A stretch of 64,000 nt of DNA from JAICMB01 sp963838885 (GTDB taxonomy: Bacteria; Acidobacteriota; Terriglobia; Bryobacterales; Bryobacteraceae): contig CAWITB010000057.1 of NCBI GenBank assembly GCA_963838885.1, forward strand, positions 1 to 64,000. Reading direction: 5' to 3'. Position 1 is the first letter of the stretch, and every line of letters begins with the position of its first letter. The notes beneath the pieces are model-generated. The model worked only from the letters and a program-made list of their open reading frames with translations, did not search any database and was not told the origin of the DNA. A program made the translations under genes and the position numbers. Positions 8,076 through 18,530 of the stretch are shown piece by piece.

Positions 8076-9052
8076 TCAAATCCCCACCTTCTCGTATTCC
8101 TCGCGCGACACGGTATCGCTGGTGCGGTCATAGAGCTTGGTGGTGCGCGGGGAGGAATGATTCGCCATGGCCTGCGCTTTTTCCAGCGTGCCGCCGTTGG
8201 CAAGGTAGGCGGTGATGCCGGTGCCGCGCATGGAGTGATTGCCTATCTTCGTCTTGATGCCTGCCTGGCGCGAGCGGCGCTCAATCATCAGATAGGCGTC
8301 CGATTGCGCCAGGCGCTGCGGTATCCCGGTCTTGCGGCCGGTGCTGCGAAAGAGCGGCCCGTCCAGATCGTCGGCAAAGCCGGAGGCCGCCAGATATTCG
8401 TCCAGGTATGTTTCGAGCTTGTGATGGCAGGCGGCTTCGTGTTCCTTGCCGCCTTTTTCATGCAGGCGCATCCAGCCGCGCCGTCCCTGGCTGAAGTAAT
8501 CGCGCACGTTCATCTGGAGCACGGCACTGACGCGCGCGAAGGTGTAGACCATCGTGGCAATCAGCGCCCGGTCGCGCACGCCGGTAAGCGTGCCGTTGTC
8601 AATGGAGATAAGCAGCGCGCGGGCATCCTCGCTTTCGAGCACGGGCGTCTTGCCTTTCCTGATGGAGTATTTCGGGCCGCGCACCGCATGGGCGGGTTCA
8701 CGCCCAGCACATGGCCGACCACCAGCCAGTCAAAGAGCATGCGCAGCGCCGCGAGCGCCTGTTTTACCGAAGGCGTCGCCAACTCGCACTTCAAGCCTTC
8801 GATATAGGCCGAGACGTGCAGCGGTTTGACCTCCTCCAGGCTCCCCACCCCCCTGCCCTCGCACCAGTCGGCGAAGCGGCAGGCCCCCTTGTAATAGGCG
8901 CGGCGTGTGTTCTTGTTGGCGATGTGGGCGGTGAAGAAATCGAAGAAGCGTTCGGCCGCTTTCTCGTTCGGCAGGAACAGCGCCGGAGGCTTGACGCTGA
9001 CGGCTGCCAGCTCGCGCGGCTCTATGCAGGGGATGATTTCAGCGGCGCTCAT
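8076..9052 (-). pseudogene. Tyrosine recombinase (phage-type integrase), one frameshift
   Basis: The 5' frame (ATG at 9052) holds the SAM-like core-binding domain, NKNTRRAYYKGACRFADWCE to about residue 120. The 3' frame (stop at 8076) holds the catalytic domain. It contains an Arg in FARVSAVLQM, Lys in HEKGGKEHE, the HSMRGTG box, His in MANHSS and the nucleophile Tyr in TTKLYDR, so all of the R-K-H-R-H-Y set is present. The frames meet near 8695, where one missing base turns NPAHAVRGPKY into NPPMRC. The enzyme would cut and rejoin DNA at attachment sites of an integrative element. The next gene upstream overlaps its start by four bases. Confidence 0.85.
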
Positions 9053-9294
9053 CTAGCATCTTTCAGCGCCCTCAACTGAGCACGGCCCTGGCGCCTTAAC
9101 AATTCAGGGGCCGCGTCGTCGCCCTCGCCCTCGATGGACTCACGCGGGGTTAATCCTTCCACGAAATCCTCTTGCCAGCAACTGCCCATCAGCAGTTCAA
9201 CCGACTCGACGGGAAATCCCTTTACTCCTTCTTCCGTGCCGATGCGATTCAGCTCCACCATCCAAGTACGTTCGGCATCGTTCTCGTTGCTCAT
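9049..9294 (-). CDS. Small acidic protein coupled to the recombinase
   Basis: The ATG at 9294 (MSNENDAERTWMVELNRIGT) opens an 81-residue acidic soluble protein whose stop overlaps the recombinase start as ATGA. An earlier start at 9345 would add 17 residues. No domain is recognised. Small proteins directly upstream of integrases are often directionality or accessory factors, but nothing specific is seen. It lies between the Argonaute and the recombinase, on the same strand as both. Confidence 0.5.
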   Translation of the reverse strand: MSNENDAERTWMVELNRIGTEEGVKGFPVESVELLMGSCWQEDFVEGLTPRESIEGEGDDAAPELLRRQGRAQLRALKDAR

Positions 9295-9411
9295 CTGCCC
9301 CCCGCCGTTGTTCTGATGACTATCTATGATAATGTCCTTTATCATAGAGTCCGAACAATGGGGAGAGGAAATGTTTCAGGCCGTGTGCAGATACGGCGCT
9401 TCGACGATCCG

Positions 9412-10982
9412 TTACATGTAAAAGCGATACTCAGGCCGAATCTTCCGGCCAGGGGGAACTTCCGCCAGTACTTCACCCACGCGCCTAGAAAAGGCGGTCG
9501 TGATCGGATCACTTCCTGAAAAGTCCGCAGTGTTCCAATTCATTTTTGTTAACGAAAGAACCTCCCGCAGAACTGTGTCCCACGGACTATCGCCAATGTG
9601 CTCAAGAATCTCTAAGGGTTGCGGAACACGCGCTCCCGGATACATTCGCAAATAGGGCACATAGCCAGACGTATAAAGCAATAAATCAGACTCGCTAAAT
9701 TTCACGTAGGTGCCCCGAAGGGGTGGGTAGTCCCCAGTGCGATAAAACTGAAGAGGACGCGTGCCAAGGGCGACGAAATCCTCTCGCGGGATGATGCTGC
9801 ACGCCTCCTCCAATCCTTCAATTTCGTCTTCCCAAAACCTCGAGGTTTTGTGGACAACAATTCGGCTCGGCAAGCTCCCGCGATTCTGTTTTTGGTATAG
9901 CCCGATCACGTCACGCAGAAGGCTCGCGGCCATATTCTTGTCCAAGTGTGGCGACCTGCCTTGCTGCCGTTCATCCCACTCGAATGCTTTGCTCCGAAGT
10001 ACGTATCCATCGCCCGAAGTGGTAAAAGCCTGTGCCATGCTCCTCCGAATCCGGGGATTCTCCTCAAACAGTTCCTTGTAAGGAAATTCCTACGAAGCAA
10101 ACACCGGCTTCCAACTCAGCCAGACGCCAAGGAGCGCCACCGGCTTTATGGTAGAGCGCGGTGCAGAAGTTCCAGGCGCGCGTCGATAAATCCTGCACCC
10201 GTTGGGGGCCGCTTACAGGCGTGCCTGCAACGCGGAGTGTCCGAGGCCAGACGAGCTGTGTAGGCAAGCCGTACTGCATCGCCTCCGCTTTAAGTCCGCG
10301 CCGGAGAGTCTGATGGCCCCACTCTTCATCCTCGGTGCCGGGCGAGCGTCCATGACATCGAAGAAACTAAGCTGCCTTCGATCCGCAGAGGATGTCTTGG
10401 GCACGATGAGTTTCCGGGGACGGGCTCTCCTACCCCTCTGGATCGTGCAGGTATCGACAACCTCCTGCGGAATACAGCAAAGCACCACTTGCGGCTGCGG
10501 TTCACGGGCTGCAATTGTCTCCAAGGCCTCGGAGTAAAGCTGGACTACTTTTTTGACCCGGTCGTAGAACTCCGGCTCCGCAAGGGCCGTCTTGAAATCA
10601 GCAACTTTGATTGTTTCCCGCCAGGTATCGCCAAAGATCAAATCACATTGGAACGGCGCTTCCTTGTGGAATCCCGGAAAATGCGGAAACAAGAACGGCT
10701 GACTGCCGTCATTGTTGAGCATTCCTTTGCATGCCTGAAGCCACGCCTCCGCATCTGCAATCATCGACGGCGGTCCCACTATGCCGACGACGGCGCTGCT
10801 AGGTGTCGGGCTAGACTGTCCACCAGCGTGTAGGGGCCGTATAGAAAAAAGCCGGTTTTAGGATCGACGTGCTAATGCTGCCCCCCAAACGAGAGCAGCG
10901 GTTCCGAGATAAGCCCTGACTCGAAATTCGGGACACGGACCAGCGGTTTTCCGGTAAGGCGTCGGGTCGATCTATTCTGCAT
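9412..10982 (-). pseudogene. Short prokaryotic Argonaute (MID-PIWI), SPARTA type, decayed
   Basis: Pieces in successive minus-strand frames assemble into about 520 residues, the usual size of a short pAgo. They are an N-terminal strand region with FESGLISEPLLSFGGQ and HVDPKTGFFLYGPYT; the MID domain (VVGIVGPPSMIADAEAWLQA, YSEALETIAAREPQPQVVL); the linker YGLPTQLVWPRTL; and the PIWI domain (NFCTALYHKAGGAPWRLAEL, VVHKTSRFWEDEIEGLEEA, ending IRPEYRFYM at 9412). The first DEDX aspartate is replaced (FVGIS) and the usual RDG position reads KTSR, as expected for catalytically dead short pAgos. Lesions are a shift near 10790, TAG at 10872-10874, and shifts near 10335 and 10080. The start ATG at 10982 overlaps the TIR-APAZ stop by 11 bases. 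In the family, the guide-loaded pAgo recognises invader nucleic acid and activates its TIR partner. Confidence 0.85.
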
Positions 10983-12565
10983 CGGCATTGTCCATGTCGC
11001 CTTCAAATTCTTCGGGTTCGACATCGTCATCAGCGGACTCAGCGGTTAACCTTCAGCCGTGGCGTTATCGGCATTCTCTTCCTCTTCTGCCGCAATGAGC
11101 GGTGCTTCTTCATCAAGAAGCCGTAGCAGATCTCTCTGATCGCCTTCGATGCCGTAGACGCTGAATCAAAGCGGGAACAGTGGAAATTTCAATAGATTGA
11201 TCACCCGCCCACAGTGAAATCAGCCCGGCTCTACGGTTACGCAGAACACTCGTCCAGAAGCGCACATGAAACAAAACCTGCATGTTCCGCTCCGGGTTGG
11301 TCCACTTGGATACGCGCTTCCCAATATCAGGCCCTCCGCTGGGCGTCTTACCATCGTTCGTAATAACCCATGTGGGAGTGATCTTGAGATAAAAACGCCC
11401 TACCAGGAAGATGATCTGGAGATAAGCCCCCAGGTGCCGCCAAAATAAAGTCCTCCCATCCTTGACCACCGGTTTTGCAACGGTGCGGGATGCCTTCTTT
11501 TTTCGAGGCATCCAAGTGATGACATTCTCCCCACCATCTTTCGCAGGAAAGAAAAACCGACCGTGTTTCGATTCGTCTGCGATCAGCCCGGCGTGCACCA
11601 TATGCCGGGCCAGCGACATATTTAGAAGAGACAGAAGCAGCTTCCGCAGCTCCTCATAACCCACGAAGGTGGGAATGTCCAGGGCTTCAACATCGCCTTC
11701 CTCCACTATCGTGCTGAGCGGGCTGTCCGGCGATTCGAGGTCATGAAACGTAAATAGCCTGTCCTCGAAAAGACGAAAGGCGGGCATGAAGCGCTCGGTG
11801 CTGCCGTCTCTCTCTCGATTTTCCCGAATCGCGTTCTTGATGTCCGTCTTGGAAGGCATGGAGAACGAGCCGTCTTTTTTCTCCTTCATCAATTCAGGTG
11901 CAATGGAAGCGCCGTATACGTATTTGGGAAGGCGTTCGACTGGAAGCAGGTTGCAGTAGAGGCGTTCAGTCGTTACGTCGGATCTGCCTGGGGAACTGCG
12001 CGTTCCGCGATCAGCGTTGAGCGGGCTATCTTCGATCCGCTTGTAATCAATTGACCTCGATGCGACACGGGGCGTGGCAATGGTTCGTCTCGCAGGACCG
12101 CGAGCAACTGTCTGAATCCACGCTCGTAGTTGTTTTCGCGCATGTCGATAGCGGCCAGATGTCGAGCAGCATCGGAATATAGGGGCGATCCTGCATCAAC
12201 AGGGGAATGATGCGCGCGCGACGATTGTCGGGGTCAAGGTGGAGAGCCGCATGCCACTCGGCATCGGTCCATCCAGTCGAGGACGGATCGAAATATTCCG
12301 GTGTCATCACCAGCCCGATGAACCGGCTACATTCCAAACCGGAGTTAACCATACCCGGAATGCTCTGGCCCGGCCGGATTTCCGCCTCGTCTGCCCACGT
12401 CAATAAATTCCTGTCCTGGAACATCTCCCCTTCGATGTCTCCGGCCAGGTCGCGCACAATATCCTTGTTAAGACCGCGATGGGATAGAAATAAATCGCGT
12501 GATGCGGTGGCAGGTACTTTCAATTCTGCTGCCCGATCTCCGCCGCGTTCTTTGTTGATTCCCAT
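10972..12565 (-). pseudogene. TIR-APAZ NADase effector, SPARTA type, decayed
   Basis: Frame one (ATG 12565) encodes a TIR domain: RDLFLSHRGLNKDIVRDLAG, then LLTWADEAEIRPGQSIPG, and TPEYFDPSSTGWTDAEWHAA, in which the Glu of AEW is the likely NADase catalytic residue. After a shift near 12155 the TIR end continues (MRENNYERGFRQLLAVLRDE). After another near 12005 the APAZ region begins (TERLYCNLLPVERLPKYVYG) and runs through FYLKITPTWVITNDG and MQVLFHVRFWTSVLRNRRAG. A third shift near 11160 restores VYGIEGDQRDLLRLLDEEA, and a fourth near 11050 an acidic tail (DDDVEPEEFEGDMDN) ending at 10972. About 530 residues result, the right length for the family. In SPARTA, TIR tetramers on pAgo complexes hydrolyse NAD to kill invaded cells. 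All enzyme motifs remain, but the gene is unlikely to work as read. Confidence 0.85.
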
Positions 12566-15353
12566 TTATAGGGCTGCCCTGTTACGGCCAAATAGTTTTC
12601 ATCCAATCTAGTGCTCAGCAGCAGCGAGGCAGCGATTCTGCGGGCCATTTCTGTAATGTACCGTGCCTCGTCAACCGTGAGACTCCGCCCGAGAAGTGGT
12701 TTTTCCCGGTAACTGAGCCACTTCTTAATCACCGAATACCCGCTGATGGTGTAGTCCCACACTCTCGTAGGAATGTTGCGCCAGCAGACATGCTCGTTCA
12801 GGTAAACGTCTACTGTTTTGTCGCCCAGCAGCGCCGACAACTCGCCAATCGCTTTGGCCTCACCAGATTCGCAGTTTCGCTCTATGGTCTTCCCTTTGCC
12901 GGGCATCGTAGCGCCGCCTTTACCTGCATGCCCCCAACCGGCAGTCAATTCAAGATCGCCTTCATCGGGTTAACCGAGGGCTTGCCGTTGCGCTCAATAA
13001 CGGCAAGCGCCTGAAGGTCTTTGCGAAACGGAGCTTCGTTGACACCCTTGATTCGGCATTCGACATCCAGAAGCGAAGCGATTTCCCTGCCAATTTGCGC
13101 CGACGCCTTCAGAACAGCCGCGTCGGAGGATAGCGGAATGCGTGGCCAATCCTGACGAAGGGCTCCCTGGTTTTCCCCGCGACAGGCCGGGGAGTGAAGA
13201 ATGGCTATGGCATGAAAGAACAGAACTTCGTGAGATACCCCGAGCGTTGTTAAATGTCCTTCAGCATCATCCCCGATATTCGGGTGCCTGCCTGCACCAC
13301 CGAGCAAATCACCCTCTTTGTGCGGCGAGAGCGGAAAACAACTTGAAAGCCCGTTTCCGAAATTGTCGGCCAGGCTGCTTGTCACGTAGCCACGGTCAAA
13401 CGCATCCATCGGTTGTTTCTGCCGTGCTTCAATCCAAACATTTCCTTGAACCACATGGGGCACATATTCGGAGCGTTTCTCGTCGAGCAACTTGGTATCG
13501 GATTCCAATAAATCCAACGAAAGTCAAACGGACGATAGCAAAAGCGTCGGATTGCGCGCTCATTGAAACCCTTGCGCACCAGGGTTTGCCGTGTCTTGAA
13601 TGGATCAAAACGCTTCGTACTTTCCATAGCCGGCATGATCCGTTTGATCTCTTCGTCCGCAACCGAAAGATCAAAACAAACTTTCATGCGCTCTACTAAC
13701 GCATCTCTGTCTATGTCGGTAACAAGATCATCTCTGCTGCTTTTCACGCCGGCAAACGAAACCGGAAACAGTCGTTCGAGAGTGGGCCAGTCAAGATAAT
13801 TCCTTCCGACTGTCACTTCAAAAAAAGGAAGGCCCAGGCCCAAAGACGGTCGGATGTTGTCATAAAGAGATACCCCGTCATTGTCGGCTGAGGCCAGCAG
13901 GTCCGCTCTTTTTGCCTTACCCCATAGATGGCGGAAGCGCACTGCGTCCACGCCGGTTGAATCGTTAGTACGTACCATGAGGGCGACAGCGGTTCCGACT
14001 TGAATGCCCTCCCGATTGAACTCGGTAAAAAAGACGCTAGGGTCAGGCTCTCCTAGGGGCGTGACCTTGCCTGTCTTATATTTGTCCCCGTTAAGGCAGT
14101 CGATCCAAACGTGGTCGAACACCTCCAGATAACGCTCGCGCATTCCCGTGTAAGAAAGCCCATCGAGCCACGAATAGTTCGATATAAAGCAGACGACGCC
14201 CTGCCCAGTTTTCTCGATGATTCTTCGCTCGGCCATTCGAAAAAACCGGACGTACAGCTCGTTTAGCCCCTGCCCCTGCGGTGCGGGAGCCTTCTTTGTA
14301 GTCCGGTACGCGAGCGAAAGATCGCGCTCTTCCTCGACGTTGGCAATTCCGGCAAATCCGTTATACGGAGGATTGCCGATGATGACCAAGATGGGTGTAT
14401 CCCGCTTTACATGGTCCGCTGCGTCTCGTTCCTCCTCCAGTTCGACAAAGGGCAGCTTTTTTGGATGCTGCGGTGGCTCCCATTTGGTAAGAGCGTTGGT
14501 GAGGTAAACGCCCACCCTCTCCTTCTTCTTTTCCGACAGCGGCGCGCCGTGGTTCTGCAGCATCAGGCCGATTTGCAAATGAGCTACAACAAAGGGCGCG
14601 GGTAACAGCTCGAATCCGTAAACCCGCTCCGTGGCTGCCTTTTTCAGGTCGGTCGCAAGCAGCGCATCCTCCGAGTTCTTCTGCAGCGTCTTCGCTATCC
14701 GGTTCAGCACTTCAACAAGAAACGCGCCGGTCCCGCAACACGGATCAAGAACATACACCTGCGGATCGGCGAGCCCGGCGGGACGCCCAAGCTCTTCGCG
14801 CACGACTCGGTCCACGCGCTCGACCATGTACTGCACGACCTCACGGGGCGTGACCAGACGCCCAGTTCCTTTCGCAGCTCGGGATCGAATGCCTCCAAAA
14901 AGTTTCATAGAAATACTGAACGGCGGCTCCCTCATCGAACGAAGCAAAAAAGGAGCTGCGATCCACACGATTTAGCACGGAACAAGCCCAATCAAGCACT
15001 TCGGGCAGATTGAGGGGTTCCAACTGGCCAGGGTCGCGACTTCACGGAAGAGCTTGCGAATAATAGGAACCCGCAAATGGTAATCCGCGAGCCGCCAGGC
15101 GAATCGCTTTCTTATCAGCGGGCGGGTGACTCTTGCTCCACAACACCCAGGCGGAGAACATACCGTAAAACAGGGTTTGGATGAGAGTGGAACGGAAGAA
15201 GTGCTCGCCACGCTTCGTATCGAACTTCATCCCCAGCGCCTCTTCAAGCGCCGTGCGGATCGTCGTGAGGGCTGGCAGATGTCCCTCTTCCACTCGGAAC
15301 TTCGCTTCCCGTGCATATGAGGCCAGGAACCAAGCAACCTCCTCGGGCGTAGC
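12520..15353 (-). pseudogene. Type ISP-like restriction-modification N6-adenine methyltransferase, 5' cut by IS110 and frameshifted
   Basis: The central frame (to 14968) holds an N6-adenine methyltransferase with motif I DPCCGTGAFL and catalytic NPPYNGFAG. Upstream frames supply the N-terminal helical region (ATPEEVAWFLASYAREAKF; AAVQYFYE; FDPELRKELGVW). Downstream frames supply the target-recognition and C-terminal part (VYLNEHVCWRNIPTRVWDYT; SGYSVIKKWLSYREKPLLGR; ARRIAASLLL). Frame changes are seen near 15075, 15045, 15025, 14905, 14865, 13500 and 12955. Homology stops at about 15353, where IS110 sequence begins, so the nuclease or N-terminal segment is missing. The enzyme would methylate and cut unmodified DNA. 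Its 3' end overlaps the TIR-APAZ start, suggesting a single defence operon. Confidence 0.85.
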
Positions 15354-16616
15354 GAACGTTGCGCAGGCATTGATGTCGGCAAGACCTTTTTGACTGTGTG
15401 CCTGTTGACCGGCCCGGCTGACGGAGAACCGAAGGCCGAAACCAGAAAGTTCGGCACCTACCACGCAGATCTCCAGAGCTTGCGAGCCTGGCTTGTCGAG
15501 GAACAGTGTACGCGCGTAGTTATGGAGAGTACCGGTTGCTACTGGAAGCCAGTGTTCAACATCCTCGAGGGCTCTGTAGCCGTTTGTCTCGCGAATGGTC
15601 AGGATGTCAAAGGCCGTAAAGGGCATAAGACAGACTGGAACGATTGCCGGTGGCTCGCACACCTGCTTCGCCACGGCCTCATCCGGGCGAGCTTTATCCC
15701 TCCGAAGCCCGTGCGGGATTTACGCGATCTCACCAGACGTCGCAAGCAAGTACTCAGCAACGCGAGCAGCGAACGAAACCGGGTTCAGAAGGTTCTGGAG
15801 GAAGCCAATGTGAAGATCGGCAGTGTTCTCAGCGATGTGTTCGGCGTGTCCGGGCAGTTGATGCTTGACGCTCTGCTGGAGGGTAAGGCACCGATTGAAC
15901 AGGTGGCGAATCTTGCCTGCCATACCGCGCGTCGCAAAATTCCTGAGATCATTCAGTCGCTGGAAGGCAACAGACTGGATGGTCATTACCGGATGCTGAT
16001 CAAGCTGAGCCTTGAGCACCTCGCGTTTCTGGAGCAGCAAATGGCGCAAATAGACGCCGAAATCCTCTTGCGCGTGAACGCGCCTGAGTTTCGGCAGGAC
16101 TTCGAGCTGTTGCAGACGCTGCCCGGTATCAAGCAGGACGCAGCCGCCAGCATTCTGGCTGAGGTCGGTCCCCAGATGGCGCAGTTCCCGTCTGAAGCGC
16201 ACCTGAGTTCATGGGCAGGGGTCTGTCCCGGAAATAACTGCACAGGGGGCAAAACCAAACCAGCGAAGATCCCTCGTGGCAACCGATGGCTTCGAACCAC
16301 GCTCGTCGAATGTGCGTGGGCAGCTTCGAAAACGAAAGAGTGTTTCCTCAAGGATCGCTACTGGCGACTTGCCGCACGGGGCAAGAAGCGCGCTCTTGTC
16401 GCTATTGCCCACACGCTTCTGGTTCTGGTCTACCGGGTTGTTTCCAGTGGACAGCCATACAAGGAAAAAGGCGTTGTTGAGGTAGACGAACGCAAGCGGA
16501 AACGGCTCATTCGTCATCACGTCCGGCGCTTAGGTCGACTGGGTATTGCGGTGTCTTCACTTCGCCTGGCTGGTCCTGACGATCCAGGTTTCGTCGCCGC
16601 TACGCCTGCACACTGA
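15354..16616 (+). mobile_element. IS110-family transposase, start codon lost
   Basis: The frame from 15354 encodes ERCAGIDVGKTFLTVCLL, containing the first Asp of the DEDD RuvC-like site, then VVMESTG (Glu), HKTDWNDCRWL (two Asp) and the C-terminal Tnp_20 domain (LLQTLPGIKQDAAASILAEV; GNNCTGGKTK; PRGNRWLRTTLVECAW). No ATG, GTG or TTG precedes the first Asp in frame: the nearest in-frame start is TTG at 15390, and a TGA closes the frame upstream. The usual few leading residues are therefore missing exactly where the restriction gene begins. The active-site Ser expected in the NxSxGK box reads Thr here. The downstream end and flanking RNA region were not defined. The copy interrupts the type ISP gene. 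Confidence 0.88.
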
Positions 16617-16687
16617 CGGCGAGATTCATTTTCGGAAGAAGAAGTGGCCAAGCTGTTGGGTCACCCGATCACGGAAACGGAGAAATC

Positions 16688-17682
16688 GTGATGGCTGCGG
16701 TCGATCAACTCAGCCCGCTGGTGGGTGTGAAACCAGCCTACCAGGCGTTGGCGCTTCCGCGTGCCACTTGGTACGGCGGCGCAGCCGCCGTCTTTTTCCC
16801 CGGCCTGCGGCTGGGCCGCGGTTCTCGCCGGGCTTTGACGCAAGCCGAACAGCAAACAGTGCTGACGTGCCTTCATGAGGATCGTTTTCAGGACTCTTCG
16901 CCCGCCCAGGTCTACGCGGCGCTGCTCGATGAGGGCCGGTTTCATTGCTCGATCCGCACCATGTATCGGTTGTTGGAAGCGCGCGGGGAAAACCGCGAAC
17001 GGCGCGATCAGCTGACGCATCCGCCCTATCGGAAGCCGGAGCTGCTGGCCACCCAAGCCAACCAGTTGTGGAGTTGGGACATCACCAAACTGCGCGGCCC
17101 GGCAAAATGGACCTGCTATCACCTTTATGTCATCTTGGATGTCTTTAGCCGTTTCGTCGTGGGCTGGATGATCGCCTATCGCGAAAGCGCCGAGTTGGCC
17201 AAGCGTTTGATTGATCACTCCTGCCGCAAACAACTCATCGCGCCCGGCCAGTGCACCACGCCGATCGCGGTTCATCCATGAAATCCAAGCCTGTTGCGTT
17301 GTTGATGGCCGACCTCGGCGTAACCAAAACACATTCCCGCCCCCATGTCTCCGACGACAATCCCTATTCGGAAAGTCAGTTCCGCACCTTGAAATACCGC
17401 CCCGGCTTCCCAGACCGCTTCGGCTCCATCGAAGACGCCCGTGGCTTTTGCCAGTCCTTCTTCCGCTGGTACAACTACGAACACCACCACTCCGGCCTGG
17501 GCTTGATGACCCCCGCCGTGGTTCATCTGGGAAAGGCGACCGACCTTCTCATCCAACGCCAAGCCGTCTTGGATACCGCCTTTCAGGTTCACCCGGAGCG
17601 CTTCGTCCGCCAGGCTCCCAAGCCGCCTTCTCTCCCTACTGCCGTCTGGATCAACAAGCCTCCCGAACGAGGAAACTCCTAA
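16688..17682 (+). mobile_element. IS3-like DDE transposase (OrfB), frameshifted
   Basis: Two frames form one rve-type integrase. The first has an N-terminal HTH_21-like region (SPAQVYAALLDEGRFHCSIR) and the first catalytic Asp in NQLWSWDITKLRGP. The second has ADRGSSMKS (second Asp) and DNPYSESQFRTLKY (Glu), then YNYEHHHSGLGLMTP. The break lies at about 17255, just before the HADRGSS box. Unlike the programmed OrfA/OrfB shift, it falls in the middle of the catalytic core, so it is an inactivating mutation. No OrfA is visible in the 70 bases between this gene and the IS110 gene. Confidence 0.85.
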
Positions 17683-17694
17683 AAGTTCTACGCC

Positions 17695-17719
17695 GCGTGT
17701 CTCATTTTCATTGACACGC
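17695..17719. terminator. 7-bp inverted repeat after the IS3 transposase
   Basis: GCGTGTC and GACACGC are perfect inverted copies separated by 11 bases, 12 bases after the transposase stop. This could be a terminator hairpin or part of the element's right end. Hydrolase homology begins about 10 bases further on. Confidence 0.4.
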
Positions 17720-17727
17720 ACCGCCCT

Positions 17728-18417
17728 CCCGATTACCCGGGCTTCGGGCACAGCGACTGGCCAGACCCGAAAACCTTCGCCTACACGTTCGATCACTACG
17801 CCGAAGTCATGAATCACTTCACTGAAGCGCTCGGGCTATCGCGTTACGCGCTCTACATGCAGGATTATGGCGGACCCGTTGGCTTTCGCATGGCATTGGC
17901 GCATCCGGACCTGATCGAGGCTCTAATCGTTCAAGACGCTGTTTCGCACAACGAAGGTCTGGGGGCGAATTGGAAGGCGCGCCGGGCGTTCTGGGCCGAT
18001 CGCGCCGCCAACGAGAGTGCGCTTCGCACAAATCTGCTGTCGCTGGCGACTACGCGAACGCGCCACGTCGGGAACGATCCCAATTTGGATCGCTATGACC
18101 CAGATCTCTGGACCGACGAATTTGCGTTTCTGAGCCAGTCCGGCCAAGGCGATATTCAAAGCGACCTCTTCTATGATTACCGCACGAACGTCGACTCCTA
18201 CCCCAAGTGGCAGGCATGGATGCGCGAAAGGCAACCGCGGCTCCTGGTGGTTTGGGGCAGATATGATCTCTCGTTCGAACTCTCGGAGCCGGAAGCCTAT
18301 CGCCGGGATGTACCAAAGGCTGAGGTTCATGTTCTCGACGCAGGGCACTTCGCTCTTGATACCAAAGCAGACGAAATTGCGGCGCTTGTAGATCAGTTCC
18401 TGAAGGCGCAGAAATGA
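17728..18417 (+). pseudogene. Alpha/beta hydrolase (haloalkane dehalogenase-like), 5' truncated
   Basis: From 17728 the frame reads PDYPGFGHSDWPD, then the family's cap and core (ALGLSRYALYMQDYGGPVGF with the nucleophile-elbow Asp, AHPDLIEALIVQDA, LLVVWGRYDLSF with the acid, and VLDAGHFALD with the catalytic His). The first 50 or so residues, including the HG oxyanion motif, are missing, and IS3 sequence lies directly upstream. The first ATG in frame, at 17809, would start after the DYPGFG segment, so it is not a natural start. The rest is undamaged, so the loss is recent or local. It was probably a cytoplasmic hydrolase of the epoxide hydrolase/dehalogenase superfamily; substrate unknown. 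Confidence 0.82.
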
Positions 18418-18530
18418 GCATTACAATTCGCGAAGCTTGGCTGGTTCGCGGTGCTCAACGGAGCAAGATTTTATGGGCGAGAGACTCGCTATGGATATGT
18501 CGAATGAATTCAGTCCAGGGAGAAAAACTC

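Noticed and set aside
8157..8807. Plus-strand frame of 216 residues across the recombinase
   Set aside because: The opposite strand carries the complete catalytic set of a tyrosine recombinase; this frame is its shadow.
17240..17270. Programmed ribosomal frameshift in the IS3 transposase
   Set aside because: There is no slippery heptamer, and the break falls inside the DDE core rather than between OrfA and OrfB.
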